A DNA stretch of 64,000 bases from the NCBI RefSeq assembly GCF_001949145.1, contig NW_019091357.1, positions 3,620,228-3,684,227 on the forward strand. Reading direction: 5' to 3'. Position 1 is the first letter of the stretch. Each line of letters begins with the position of its first letter. Below the pieces are notes generated by a model. It did not search any database, was not told the origin of the DNA, and saw only the letters and a list, made by a program, of their open reading frames with translations. This DNA comes from Acanthaster planci. Lineage: Eukaryota; Echinodermata; Asteroidea; Valvatida; Acanthasteridae. Position numbers and translations under genes: made by a program. Positions 13,072 to 26,060 of the stretch are shown here, in pieces.

Positions 13072-14159
13072 TTTACTTATTTCATGGGCAGTGAATAATT
13101 CTTTTGTGCGTGCTTCACACGCACGCGTTAGCGTCTATCTATAAGGTTCCAAGTTTTAGACGCGTAATGGGACGATTTTACGTGCTCGTGTCCCATCAAG
13201 ATCTACTTATGATCTCTTTTGCAACAACTATTTAGAGTTGCGATATAATTAAATGTCTCAATTGTTGGAAACAAAATGGTGGATTACACGTCAGGGCACA
13301 TGAACAATTAGCACACATAGCCGGATGCTGTACTCCACACATAATGAACAGCCATTTTGGTTCCAAAGTCTGAAGTTGGTGCCACTCTCTTTAAACACAG
13401 CTCTGGAGTAAGGACTCCATAAAGGCAGTCCGTCAAAAGAATATAATTATACTTGCACATTGCATTGACATTAATCACATTGTACCGGTAACCGATATAA
13501 CCAATCCAATCCATTGCATTAATGCAAAGTGCAAAGATATGATCATGGTGTGCAGGCATGGCATGAAGTATCAAATACAAACTACATTTTTTTTCTTAAG
13601 TCAACAAACACTCACCCTGCTGAAGTACAAGATCGCCCGTCATTAATTGTGAGTCGCTGTTTTGTCGAATTCCCTAGCTGCATAAAGGCAATCCATATCG
13701 ACGGTCCTTCCTTCGGTGAAACGTCTGTCAGATCCACAGGAATTTTTGCACTGCACTGTACACTAAGCATCAAGGACAGAGTCCCACACTGTTATAGGTA
13801 ATCCCACATTCGCCAAAATTCTAGGGTCAGAATTACGGCCGCATCTAGAACGCCTTCATCCAGTGTGCACTTTGAATTTCGAAAGAACATTCACCAGCCA
13901 CAAAAATCCTCTGAAAACTACTAAAGACTGCAACCTGCACACTGAACCCTGGCGTTCAGACAGCTCATAACACCCTTCACACCAGTCAACCTGTGGCAAT
14001 ACGTCAATCAATGCTGTATCAATGCCAAAATAAAAAAACGAGAAACCTTGCACGTGCGAAAACATCGCCACTTCACTTGCTGACTTTTAATGGCCTGACT
14101 AACACAAAAGATCTAAACAACACGTGCGCGCTCTTCGTAGTCTCTAGTTGGGTGAAATG

Positions 14160-14500
14160 AGACAAAGCCTTTATCTGGTTCAAACTTGACAAATTTGTAT
14201 CGGGCAGAAGGCTTTGTTCAGCTGTCTTCTATTTTGGTATGGTATGCCTGCAAGACTCAAAGCTCTCTGTCAATGACTTGTAAGTCATTATTAAGGGCTG
14301 CATTTGGAATGTGCTCCTAATAGCTATTGCTTTTGTAAAGCAACAGAAAGAATTCCTTTTATCCACAACCAAAGCCAGGAATAATTAGTGCTCTTATTAG
14401 GGATTACAGGAATTATTGGTCATTCTTTCCAAAACAAGACATACGCCTTCCTGACAGGTGTTTCTTTAATCAGTCCTGGAATAAAAATGACAAGTCTGTG
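14160..14500. promoter_or_regulatory. Candidate enhancer 3' of the bHLH gene
   Basis: Dense in transcription-factor-like motifs: a SOX-type ACAAAG beside a CAGCTG E-box (14211-14224), a palindrome AATGACTTGTAAGTCATT (14272-14289), homeodomain ATAATTAG (14381-14388), an Otx-type GGATTA (14401-14406) and AATTATT just after. No repeat structure and no coding potential were seen. The role is inferred from motif density and from its position about 3.6 kb past the bHLH stop. Confidence 0.35.
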
Positions 14501-14505
14501 CAGGG

Positions 14506-14521
14506 TAAATAGCGCCCTCTG
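14506..14521 (-). promoter_or_regulatory. CTCF-like site
   Basis: The minus strand reads CAAGCAGAGGGCGCTA, one mismatch from the core CCASYAGRGGGC. It lies at the right edge of a motif-dense block downstream of the bHLH gene. Confidence 0.35.
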
Positions 14522-17500
14522 CTTGAACTGGTAACTTAGCATTTGAGTGACAGATGTTATTTTGGTCATCACATTCACTTGAGAGTCAAATTCCACAAAA
14601 AGTGACCGATGTGCGATTATGAAGGACCCCCTTTCAAAACTGAGGGCAGAGTGCGCCTAAGGGATACGCTAATAATAAACTAGATTGTCTCTGGCTTTAT
14701 TTGGAAGAGGGCATATTGGTTAAAGGTGGGAGATATTTATTCTATCTTCGACAAACTTGTTTAATATTGTTGAATCGGAAGGGCATTCCATCTAAATGGT
14801 GCAACTCACTATTTTCCTAACTCTCTTGACGTCATTCAACCCACTTATTTTGAGCCAGTGCGGAAACATTTAATTTGTGTAAATATTACAATTTGCAAAT
14901 TGTGATATACACACAACACTGCATTGCGCCCCCTGTGTTGCACTTAGTGCTGTTTATGCTGCAGCTGAAACTTTGCAAAAATTAAAATGAATGCAGCATT
15001 AACAAATCAGGGATTCAAATCACGAATCGTCAGCTTATAAAGCGAGCATGTAAATCACTGAGCTGACAGGCAGTTATTTTATGTCATATTGTAGTACGGA
15101 ATAAAGCTCATAAAACGTTTTGCTCGTGGTAAGGACTGATGTTCTTGCACAGAATTTAGTGAAGGAAATACGTCATACGGGGTCACAGCTAACGACACGC
15201 ATAGAAGAGCAGTAAATTTTTGCCAAGCGCGAGAGCTCACTGAATGCGTTACAGAAGCGGTGGTTATCAATTCAATATTCTTTCCTTCCTCATTGCGGAA
15301 ATATTCTCACGACACTTTATTCATTTTATCCAAAACTGATCAAGTTAACCAATAATTTGAAATTTATCGCCAGGAGACACGTGATCAGTGATACTTAGTA
15401 TTTTGCATTCTTAAATACACAATGTCCACTACCTTTCAACAAACCCTGGTGCAAGCTTGCCCAAACTTACTAGCAAGGTTGATTATACGTATCTGTGCCA
15501 TACTGACAAGCTGATGTTATTGATTTTGAGTTATGTGCGCATAAATCTGTATGTGATTTTAGTGTTTTCGTATTTGTTGACATTTTAGAAGACCCTCTAG
15601 ACAGTGATTGAGTTCGCTTGTAGGTTATCCTTCGGGGTTTTTCGCAAAGTGTTGTGAAATCTGTTGTTGCTCTTGGATTTGTACCCAGTGTCTGTTTTCC
15701 CCTGTTTCCCCTGTTGCCCCTGGCAAAGCATTGTCACTGAAAAAAAAAAAGAAATTACGGGATGACCTCGTGGTCACAGGTCGTGTAGAATGCAGCCAAT
15801 CACAGTGCAAAGCTATCAGCCCCCTTAAACGCCTCACTAATTATGCTCAAAAGAGGGCGTACTGCATAGCACCAATAAATATATATATGTCTCATCTCAC
15901 AATTGAACAAATTTAGAGACCATGGTTTGAAATGATGATATCAACTATGTCAAAGGCACTCTTTCGGCTTCACTTGGGTTCTGCGTAATGGTCTGTGCAC
16001 TAAAAGTGAGGTTATTTGATGTCCAAATTTCTGAATGACCCTTTTCAAAAAGATAGACAAATTCTAAAGTTACAAAATAGGAGAAAGCGATTAGCTAGCC
16101 AGTGTAAATCGTTCACAATCAACAGAAGGCACTCCTGCGACGCATGTTTACCTTCAAATGAAATGCTTCAGGCTGATACGATACATACACTTTGCCAAAT
16201 AAATTATCGAATCCGCCAATCAATTTTGTATCATAACACATTAAATTTCCCGTTATGTCATGTTTTGCTCAAGTATTTAACACATACACTTTCGAAACAG
16301 ATTGTACAAGAAGTAATTTCAGGTGGAAATGGCCGTTTTCTTACATGGTTTTCATTAAACTGTCAACCAGTAAGTGAGAGAGGAACCAAGTAATGTTTAT
16401 CTTTGGCCTCCTAACCGAGACAGAGGGCTTGAATTTTAAACAATGAAGATAACAGTCATATAAGAGTTATTCCTAATTTAGATACAGTTCAGTACAGTTG
16501 ACAGTCACGTCTTTAATAAAAGTTGGAACTTGAGTGCTTCTTTATCGGGTAATCTAGTAAATTGGCACATGTATACATAAGGTAATTCACAGGACAGAGC
16601 CTTGAAAGTGACATGTGATGCCTTGTGCACTGTGAACAATCCCCGGAGGAAGGACACAGAAGGAGTTTGAACTTCCCGGGCTATAACATCTGGCCAATTC
16701 CCGCTTTCTGGCATGCCCGGTATGTCTATAGGCAAGCGCTGCTATATCTTATCACGCACCGCCTGTTTCACAACTATAAGCCCCCTTTGTACCCCATTAT
16801 AGTCGCCGCAATTTCTCGCTGGTAATCTGCATCCTTAAAACGTCGTGTCCTGCAGTATAGGAAGTTGAATATTCATGTCATCGTTGGTGCTCAGTATGAT
16901 CAGACATCAAACTTAATGTTTGCGCAGCTGCTTTTTATTAGGCTGTGTACCTGAAGTGGTCATGTGCAGTTATTGCCCCTATCGATATTGCCCTTTCTTC
17001 TGGACTTATTTTGGGAATAAATAGCCAAACTGTTTATACAATTTTGTGTTTTATTTGAATCATTTTTATTACGGAATTTACACAATAGATATTTCATGAG
17101 ATCTAATGATCACTCCTTGTGATGAAACAGCGCATTTTTGTTTGTGATCTTAACTGTCCTGTGGTAGTCAACATGTTGTTGGCCAGTCTGAGCCAAATTC
17201 GTACAAAGACTTTGAAAACTAATTTTTTGATGTGACAAACTAACTCACAAACACTGTATGGATAATGAACAGTGTGTCAAAATCTAAAAAAAAATTATTC
17301 ACGACGGCAAAAGTAAATTTAATGTTAGATATTTTTTCTTTTGATTTCCTGGTCACAGCAAGAAGTTATAGTTAATCACAATAAACGCCACAAATATTGT
17401 AACGATATTACTAGCCCGAATTGTTCGGCTAAACTGCAGGCAGTAATCAGGCATTTTTGGAATGTTTGCTATTGTTCGTTTGACAGGGCGGCAATGATCA

Positions 17501-18094
17501 TCGAGCACTTTGATGTGCAAGAGTTGTAACTTCTTCTGTGTCTTTCCTCCATGGTACAATCAGACAGTGGGATAATTTTCGAGCACATGTATGCTCTGGC
17601 AAGTGTAAAAACAGTCCATTAGATCCAGCGGCCTGCTTCAGGCGAGTTGTGATACAATTTCAGAATTGTTTTTAGTGTCTTTGACCCAAGTTTCACAGTA
17701 TATTTTCGGATTGACCTTATGAGTTGCGTCAGACCGAAAAAGTGCCTTGAAGGGTTAAGATTATCATAAGGAAAAACTCACACAAAAATCGTTTTGGCAG
17801 ATATGTCTAACATAATAAATAAATGGCACAAAATTGACATTTTCTGTTCCTCAGTATAATGCCAAACATCGCAAGCAAGGAATTTAATTGATATTATTTA
17901 CAGAAATCATGAAACATAGGCAAAGATGCGTATATGTCAGTTTTATACTCTTACGAAGAAAGTCCGTTAATAGTCTGTGATAAACTCTTCTACCGGAAGT
18001 GTCTCTCAAAAATCAACAAATGTCAGATTTCAGAAAGTTCAAGGTTTCAAAAGTTAGGGTTTTCGAATAAAAGAACTTGATGTTTCAGGCTGGA

Positions 18095-19012
18095 TTATTT
18101 GGCAAATTGCTTCAAACTGTCAGGGTTGTCAACACATTGTTGGCAGGGACTGGTAAAAGACTTCTTGGTGACTGAAAGTGGATGCAGGAGTAGCGATGAC
18201 CCCGCCGCTGGATTGTTTTCCCTTGTCACTGGGAATGCAGGGACGGTGACTGGCGGCCCAGATGACGCAGGCGCTGGTGGAACTGGACTCTTCTCCCTAG
18301 GTGAGGAGGTAAGGTACCCAGGGAACGGGTAGCCGCTGAAATAGGGTGGGGGAGGAGGTGGCGACATGCAGAGCTGGGGCTGATTGACGTAACTAACAAC
18401 CCGCTTCATCTCCTCCAGGGCGTTGGCCTGCATCAAGATGTAGTTCTTGGCCAGGAGTAGGGTAGCGATCTTGGAGAGTTTGCGGACGGAGGGGCCGTGG
18501 GCGTAGGGGATGACGGAGCGGAGGTCGTCCAGGGCGTCGTTTAAGTCATGCATGCGTCGCCGCTCCCGGGAGTTAATGCTCAGCCGGTTCTGCTTGGAGT
18601 TCTTCCCGGAGGATCCGCTCGCCCTGACCTTGCCGCCGAGCGGCTTCTTGCCTTGCCGCAGCGCCCGGTCTTCGTCCTCGGCGTCCAGCGCTCCGTTGTG
18701 GTCCGGGGATCCACCCTCGTGGGCTCTCACGTCATCTCGCGAGAGCCGGTGGTGGACCTCATCCGACTCCGTCGAGGACGAGTTCTCGTCAGAGCAGATC
18801 TCGCGGTAACCGAATAGGCCCTGCGAGGGACGCTCCTCCTCGCCCACCCCAGACCCCCATGCCACTCCATCCACCTTTACCGCTGTGTCTGTCATTTTGT
18901 CCAGAGTTGACGCAATGGTCAATTGGGGGTGTGCATGCAGTGGTTGTGACCCACTAGTGACCCCTGGCATGTCGTAATGCCTGTATTTGTCATAACTATC
19001 GTCCCACGACAT
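18095..19012 (-). CDS. bhlhe22: bHLH transcription factor, BHLHE22/BHLHE23 (Beta3) type
   Basis: Intronless 305-residue frame. The bHLH domain spans about residues 142-207. The basic region contains [19 protein letters not shown]150 and R153 sit at the positions that read the E-box. The loop is [11 protein letters not shown] and helix 2 starts [18 protein letters not shown]. This signature is shared by the BHLHE22/23 and Olig families. The choice of BHLHE22/23 rests on [14 protein letters not shown], on VSYVNQ after helix 2, and on a C-terminal CQQCVDNP that resembles the CKQCTEKP end of vertebrate BHLHE22. Upstream is an acidic Ser-rich stretch (about 72-85); downstream is a Pro-rich segment (about 217-270). 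Family members are neural repressors that bind E-boxes in the nucleus. The start is the first Met of the open frame, with A at -3. The coding region is clearly more GC-rich than its flanks. The alternative is an Olig-type member; naming within the superfamily needs a tree. Confidence 0.95.
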   Translation of the reverse strand: MSWDDSYDKYRHYDMPGVTSGSQPLHAHPQLTIASTLDKMTDTAVKVDGVAWGSGVGEEERPSQGLFGYREICSDENSSSTESDEVHHRLSRDDVRAHEGGSPDHNGALDAEDEDRALRQGKKPLGGKVRASGSSGKNSKQNRLSINSRERRRMHDLNDALDDLRSVIPYAHGPSVRKLSKIATLLLAKNYILMQANALEEMKRVVSYVNQPQLCMSPPPPPPYFSGYPFPGYLTSSPREKSPVPPAPASSGPPVTVPAFPVTRENNPAAGSSLLLHPLSVTKKSFTSPCQQCVDNPDSLKQFAK

Positions 19013-19550
19013 GTTAAAATCTGTCCAACCGTGTGTTGATAAACAAACGGAATTAAACGACTCAATTCGTGTAAGGTTTCACAGTTCCTTTTCAAAATCT
19101 GTAATTGAACAACCTCTGATAAATTCCAATCAACATTTAAGCAAAAAATGCTGTGACAAAAGTCCAGCCTTCCCTTTTGGACTCAAATATTCATGGTGAC
19201 TTCACTGATGCAGTCGGTGCCTCTGTAAAAGTAGATTTTCTCAGAACAAAACGCTGTGGTAAGGGAATGTGCTGCGTCGTTTCCAGAGTCTTTCTTTACT
19301 CGTCAAGAATTGTTCTGGTAATTGTTTACAATGAAAAAAGCACAACTGTTCACCTTTAGTTTTACAGTAGTCTAGGCTGATTCCGGTAGTACCGGGTCGG
19401 TGTGTCTCCACTCCACGTGAAGTGCTGCACTCCTATGGTTGTTTGCAATCCTCGTGAAAATGTCATCAGAAGCAACGTGTACGCCAAAGGCCAAGCACTT
19501 CAACAGCCACTGGTAAAGGGTCCCGTTGGGTTGTCTTCCGTCGCCACGGT

Positions 19551-19557
19551 TATAAAA
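19551..19557 (+). promoter_or_regulatory. TATA-like motif upstream of the bHLH gene
   Basis: TATAAAA in a GC-rich stretch about 540 bases from the bHLH start, reading away from the gene. The reverse complement gives only a weaker TTTATAAC. It could mark a divergent transcript or be chance. Confidence 0.25.
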
Positions 19558-20704
19558 CGGGAGCTGGGCTGCAGCTCGCCTTTTCCTGCCCGCCGTGTTG
19601 TGCCGCTACGTCAGCGTGTCGGCGCTTGAACGCAAGACCCAACGCCCCTGTTGATTTTTCACCATCAAAACCTCTTCAGCGGCCAGAAAAGCAAAGCCGA
19701 AACCTTTGACGAGGAGACCCCGTGCGTGTTGGAAACTGCCAGACGGTGTGCAGCGGAGTTGAATAGACGCGTTTTTTTTTTATACGGGCAAACCGGTCTT
19801 GGCTGGTCCCATGAGCCTTAGTGCCGCCCCTACATCGTCCAGGCCGCGCTTGCTCGGGCACGTTCATTGATATGTCAGTTCAAATAAAGCCAGGGCCAAC
19901 GGCATTACCTAATTAATTAATCAGATCACAATGTGACAGCCTATCTCTGGGTCGTGTACGAAGTGGGACGGCACACAAGGCAGCTAGCAAGAAATCACGC
20001 GAAAATGTCGGGGTCCGACGACTCTTAGATGTCTGGAAGAAAAACCCAGATAACAGAATGCTACTTTTAATTGCTTGCAAGATCATTTGGAGTACGTGTT
20101 TACCTCCGATACTGACACCTTATCCTGATAATAAGAAACACTACCTGTAGGCAATTTGGGGTTACAATATCACCTGTTTCATACACACTTTAATATTTTA
20201 ACTAGAAAATGACATTTTACAAATGGGAAAAATTCAACTTAATATGAATGCGTCAAAGAAAGCGAAGTAAGTCTGTCAGAGGGTCATGAGTGTAATGCAT
20301 GAAAATTGTGTTTGTTATTTTTCACATAGCAAACAAATTACAAAATCTGAGTATCAGGTTGGTATTTTATGTAAAATGTGTGACTCCGAGGAAGCATAAT
20401 ACGAAGTACAATGTACGCGATGTCTAAATTTATAGTCAATGAGGTTTTGTAACATGACAGACGAGCAAAAATCAAATGTAATATATTTAAAATGTAACTG
20501 CAAACGGATGACGGAATTTTGACGAAAAGCCTGACCTGAGGTTTTAAACAGTGGAACATGCATGCCTATTTCTATTTCATAAAGACAAAAAGATGTCTGC
20601 GGCTAGTGTGTTTGGTACCGAGATGTCCGTCCACACGGAACGAGTTTGAGTGACGACAACTTGTCGAGCACTGGTTAGTTTCCCAGTTAACCCGTGCTCA
20701 AAAT

Positions 20705-20740
20705 ACATCCTGGGAACCAGGCAAAATCGAGCAGAAGTTG
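20705..20740 (-). repeat. Short dispersed repeat, copy 1
   Basis: The minus strand reads ATTTTGCCTGGTTCCCAGGA then TGTA. The same string with one change is on the plus strand near 31157-31180. The flanks match only weakly. Confidence 0.45.
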
Positions 20741-21621
20741 ACAAAATGTCGTCATTCGAACTTAGAAAGGAAAAGAACCCAGATTCTGGCACAGACCCAG
20801 GCGCCCTCTAACAGCCGTCGGGACGCCATCGGCGGGCTTGGCCAGTCGTCACATCTGGTTGGCCCGACATCGCTGCACTTAAATAAATGATGGCTTTTAT
20901 TCGGCAGCCGGGGCTCAGTGCAACGAGTCCATGGATATATAGATGGGCCGAATTCTTCCCCCATGCTTGTACCTTTGAAATTATATCGCGACAGGCCCTC
21001 CCCCTTCGTCAATTACGATCAATTCACAAAAAGACGTTACACTTGGGTAATGGATGACAACCTGCGTTGAAAAATGAATGAGGATAATTTGGCAGGCAGT
21101 TCACGTGCTTGAAATTATATGCAAGATGTACAGCAATAGGAAAGCATAATAGAGAGGGGGCGTGTCTCTATCAATGCGTAGGAGGGAACCCTGCAATAGT
21201 TTTCTTCAGTGCTAGTTTTCCAGCGTTGAAGAAAATGACCTCTTGCAATGAATGCCCACCTTGCACTACGAACTTTTCGTGTGGAAAGCATTGCATAGAC
21301 AAATTTGTCCTGGGGAACATTCTGACGTCCAAAACTGTAGATACAGATAAAAAGTGTCAGCACGTCTTGTTAACGTCATCACATGCAGTTGAATTTTAAT
21401 GCTAAGTAACGGTTGACACAAAAGATGTGTATTTTGAGGATTGTTCTTAACTGTCTGAAAGGGGAAGGTGTGATGGTTACCCGTATAATTTCATCGTTGA
21501 GAGTGGAATTTCTATAGCATACTGAAAACGCGATTGAAAATGTTAAAACATATGTAAAAGTCATGTATTGGGTTTTTTCAGAACTGAGTTTGTATACTTA
21601 TTCACTCAAGGTGCCAGATAA

Positions 21622-21767
21622 CGGCGGACGCCTTTTGTCTGCTGCTAAGATAGACCGCCGTATAGGACTATTCTCTGATACAACAGCAGGTACACAGACA
21701 ACAATTGCGTCTCGATCAGAAATTATGATACTAGTTTCGTCGGCGGACGCCTTTTGCCTGCTGCTAA
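21622..21767. repeat. 27-base direct repeat pair, 119 bases apart
   Basis: CGGCGGACGCCTTTTGTCTG and CGGCGGACGCCTTTTGCCTG, each followed by CTGCTAA, start at 21622 and 21741 with a single mismatch. The intervening DNA shows nothing recognisable. Confidence 0.8.
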
Positions 21768-21944
21768 TAGGCATATGTATCGTGTAAAGCATGCGCTCTA
21801 ACAAATAGAACTGTTGCATTGCATGAAGTTATTCAGAATTTCATCTTCTGATGGAATTTATGAAAGATTTTGTAGTCTTCGAATTCAAGATCTGCATGTA
21901 CAAGAAATAGAAACAGCATACCTATATATTATTAACTGTGTGGT

Positions 21945-22085
21945 CGAGCAACCGACCGACCAGACAGAGAAGATGGACACAGTTAGGAACCCACCTGACT
22001 GCCACCCAAAACAACAACCCAACCGACCGAGCTACCCGTTGATCAACCAATTGTCCAATTGACCAACCGGCCGACCATTTGACAA
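21945..22085. repeat. Degenerate ACCG/ACCA tetranucleotide tract
   Basis: CGAGCAACCGACCGACCAGA through CCAACCGGCCGACCATTT; similar in style to the tract at 40.3 kb but shorter. Confidence 0.6.
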
Positions 22086-22249
22086 AAATAGAACGAGATA
22101 GAATAAAAATAACATCTCATGCAGACACCAATGCATAAGTGCCTCTTTAAGTACCGCACGAGGCATATTGCATTATTTATCAATAAAACGCCGTTAAATC
22201 CATCACCTGGGGGAAAGTGGATACAGAGATGGAGGAAATAAACAAAAGA

Positions 22250-22500
22250 AGCATTTCCTACTTTCCCACCATTTGGGCAATGCTATCGACCACTATCAGG
22301 TTGCTTTCTTTCCACGCAAATGGGGCGAGAAACATCTAAGTGGCTTTCTCGCGCCAAAAACAGCCCGGGGTTATGACTGTTGGTCCATGCACTGAAGCTC
22401 TTCCGTTGTTCTTTGACAGAAAATGAAAGAGCTAATTAAAAGCCTGTCTCGCGAATTCTCCGTCTGTTGATCAACCTGCAAACAATCAACATTTTAGCAA
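22250..22500. promoter_or_regulatory. Candidate enhancer 5' of the bHLH gene
   Basis: About 3.3 kb upstream of the bHLH start. Contains an Oct-like CGCAAAT, E2F-like TCTCGCGCCAAAAA (22346-22359), TTGTTCTTTGA and a homeodomain-type CTAATTAAA (near 22432). Not repetitive and not coding. Candidate only. Confidence 0.3.
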
Positions 22501-25500
22501 GGGATGCACAAGATAATACTATTTTATTAATTCAGTAGTCTTCAATTAATAAAACAACTAAATGTTCGCCCAAACCAATGAATTTGCAGATGGATCTATT
22601 ATACACGACACCGAAAATTTATCTATTAATGATAATTGTGAAAATTTATCAACAACTACATAAGGTCTTTGTCCGCCTCTCTAAATTCAAAAGAGTGAAA
22701 ACTCAGTCTTTTCCAGTGAAAATTCACTCCCACGGTTGGAAACTAGGGACGAGACGTTTGAGAATGAAATTTCTTCAATCGAAAAGATCAAGTTTTCACT
22801 CGAGCTCCGACTGAAGTGATTATTTTGTCAGAGTATCTAAATTGAGGGTGATTTTCACTCTTAATCGCCTGTCCTAGTTTCAATCTTTCGGATTTAGAGA
22901 ACGTTGCAGTTTCGGTAAAATGTTAATTCAATTGTTATTAAAGATCTCAAATCTGGTTATATCGTCGTCTCACAGTGTAAAAAAAAAAGTTAAAGGGCCT
23001 TTCTAACCATACAATACGAACTCAAGAGCCCTTAGAGGCAGCGGAAGCTTTGAGTGGTCTAATCGGATCACTTATTACCCTGAAAACATTCCCCACGACA
23101 GCGAGCAGAGTAGCTTGCCTCATCTTTGTTCTTACGTTCCTCCCTCGCTAAACACCAACATCACCCCGTCAGTGCGATGCGCTCCCTGGCCACACTGCGC
23201 CGCGCTTGATTACGTGGTCCCGCCAGATCAGGCAAGGCCGAGCGCATCCACATAATACCCTGCCCGGAAAATGCTATTTGGTGCCCCGCGCACCATATGT
23301 CCCGCAGCCGCTTACCCGATGGCCGCTGATCCGTGTGATGAAAAAAAATCAGCGGGTGAGAGGGGGAATATCTGACAGTACATCCCGCTGCGAAGTCACA
23401 CGCTGGAGAAGCTGGCTTGGTTGGATTTATCGTGTTGCAATTTCACCATTCTCCTGTGATATCTCTTTGTTTTCCCCCGTTTTTGTCTTCTCAACCTTTT
23501 CCCCCGCGCAAGCGATCGAGTATGGCCCCGAGAGACCACAGTCCATTACGGGGGACCGAGCGATAAAGACGGCCACATCTGTTCGCTGCATGTGCGGTGT
23601 CGTGGGTACATAAACGGGCTAAAATTTTGATGGATAGGATTCGGGTTTGGAGTGAGGTTGAGACAGCTCAAGCCACGATGCTAGTTAATATTGAGACCAA
23701 TTCGGGAAAAAGGTTTTACCATCATACTTACCCGATAAATTATTCCTTGAAGTATTTTTCAAGGAAGAAAAACACTTTCTTTTTGCAAAGGAGTATACTT
23801 AATAAACATTTGTTATGTTGAAACTTGTAATATATACCAAACCTTGTAGTCATTGTCAACGCAAAACATCTGAGGCATAACTACGGGGGTGCCCCCCCCC
23901 ACGGATGCCCATGCCCTCCCCGCATTTGAAATCTGTGAATAATCTCCGTTGAAATGCAGCTGCAGCTCATTTTTTGGTGGTGCTCCGTGGACATTTAGCC
24001 CTAGTTACCGGTACGCCACTGCAAAATACAGTACATTTAAGCATGTTCTTCTTACAAATACACGATCTGTGAACATAAGTAAGACTGGTGAAAAAAATCA
24101 CAAAATGGAATGGAATTAATTTCAAATATTCTGTAAAAACAAAGAAACCATCTCAACTGATATAATTAAAACTCTATGTACAGTGGAATAAGTTGTTAAA
24201 AATGTTATTCTACTGGCACGTGGTATAAAACCATCTCAAGTTTGACTTGTTAAGACTATAACAATGTCAAGGAACATTGTCCCGAGTGAGGAAAATAGAT
24301 TCTACATCACTCTCTAAAAAACTCCTGACCCAGAAGCGTATTTTTTATCTGCACATTAGCCTAGGGTTTTTTCCACGCATAGACCACCAGTCTTGCGCGT
24401 AATAGCATTTTGAAAAGTATGGGCAAACAACGAGCGGAGCGACGGATGGCAGCGCGTCCAGTGCGCATTACGCACAACATGTTGTTTATGTATATGTGCT
24501 TCCAAATACGTTCACCTTTTTGCTCTTCGGTACTTTTTAAATGTTGCAACTGCATTGTTTTGCATCCCTATGGTCCAGATTAAGTAAAGAGAGGGGTTTT
24601 TTTTACAATCGAAAAATGGCTTCATATATATTTTTATGGCTGGAATTCTTTAACTGTGCGTAAATTCCCTGACCGAGGGGTGAATTTGCCCATAGTTTTG
24701 ATTTTAGTCGGGCGCCGCGCAGATCACGAAAACCCCCGGTAGTGTAAAAAGGACCTGGCGGTCTATGCGTTAAAATGTCTGTTGCGAGACCCGCATTCCG
24801 TGTCAATCTGCACCCAGGAGTGTTTAGAGTGCAGCCAGACTTCATGGTGATCCTGATCAAAGAACATCAGTTATTTAGTGTAGAGAGACAGAGAAAGAGA
24901 GAAGGAAGAAGTATGGTTTAATTTTGACACACAAAATAAACCTCTAGAAATTCATCATAAAGTTTGCAATCAAATATAACGAATAATTTACCCGAACTAT
25001 GCACAATCAAGGCTATCCGTCTCACCGGTTACTTGATTAAATAATGATCCAGAGCATCTGATTTAACATATTACAATACACCAATATTTTTCCTTCTGAC
25101 GATACCGCCAATTTTAGTTTCAGCCACTATGAAACAGTGACACATGTTACCACTGCGTCATTCACAGTACCAACCAATGCGCAGAGGTCTTTCGGTAGCT
25201 TTTTTTAATGACGTGTTTGCCTTGTTGGACCATCTTAACGTACGCAGCACATCACTAATGGCACAGTAGACCGGACGCACGCGCGTGGGGTTTGTGACTC
25301 GCGAGTTCCATTGACTTGACTTTACTTTAAAAGCACACGTCTTTTTGTTATTAAACAGATCCCCCATCGATTCAAGAAGATTAAAAAAAAACCAACACGG
25401 GTTAAGCAGAATTTACATGAAACATTGACACGGCGATGGCATAGCCGGGGTCATAACACCTCCTTCCTGCTTTTCAGCTGGGCACCGCTCACTGGACTTA

Positions 25501-25849
25501 GGCCCTGAGTGAGCGAGAAGATATAGTGCCTTAGCAGCGCAAAAGTCATCCTGCAGGCCGGACTGTCCATACCACCGTGACAGGCTCCATAAATGCCATT
25601 CTTTAGTTCAGAAACCTTCATTTTATGAGGGGATTTCAATTTAACGTCATTTTTATGTTTTGATATGCCTAACTTCAGTATAGGTTGAAACTGAAATGAT
25701 CTGAAAATAATCTGCAACGTACCCCAATGTGTACGTACATACATCTCATTGTCTCTTTACAAGATGTCATTACTTACTTTAAAGCAACAACCATCTCACT
25801 TTGGTAAGCCTGTCTCGACATTAAAAGAATAACAATTTAGCGGAGCAGA

Positions 25850-26060
25850 TGTTGCACCGGTCCCTGGTGACTCTCCAATGATATCGGCGGGCCCAGATCC
25901 CAGCCTGGCCGTGCATGGGCGCGTGGGCCACGGCGCGCTGGGCTTAGCTGATAAACGAATTACATTAAGGAAAATTGACCGCGTTGCGTCAGGTCCACGG
26001 TGCGTCTGCCGTGCCGCATCGTCTGGGGGTATCAATTGTGATGATGTATTCCTCCTCGCA
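25850..26060. promoter_or_regulatory. GC-rich patch with homeodomain-like motifs
   Basis: A GC- and CpG-rich block (GGGCGCGTGGGCCACGGCGC) in AT-rich surroundings, followed by AATTACATTAAGG and TCAATTGTGATGATG. The minus-strand frame across it matches no family I know. The reading as a regulatory island is inference. Confidence 0.25.

Larger units (their letters stand above)
13072..18094. other. Intergenic, 3' flank of the bHLH gene
   Basis: No supported coding sequence. It holds the motif-dense block at 14160-14500, an AT-rich stretch at 16.9-18.0 kb that probably includes the bHLH 3' UTR, and a poly(A) stretch near 15740. TTTATT at about 16935 and 17064 reads AATAAA on the minus strand and could serve as a poly(A) signal, at a distance that makes either unsure. 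Confidence 0.55.

Noticed and set aside
15005-15065. Possible tRNA-like segment (GGGATTCAAATC)
   Set aside because: No acceptor stem or anticodon arm could be folded around it by hand.
18099-18817. Plus-strand frames over the bHLH gene
   Set aside because: Antisense shadows of a GC-rich coding exon.
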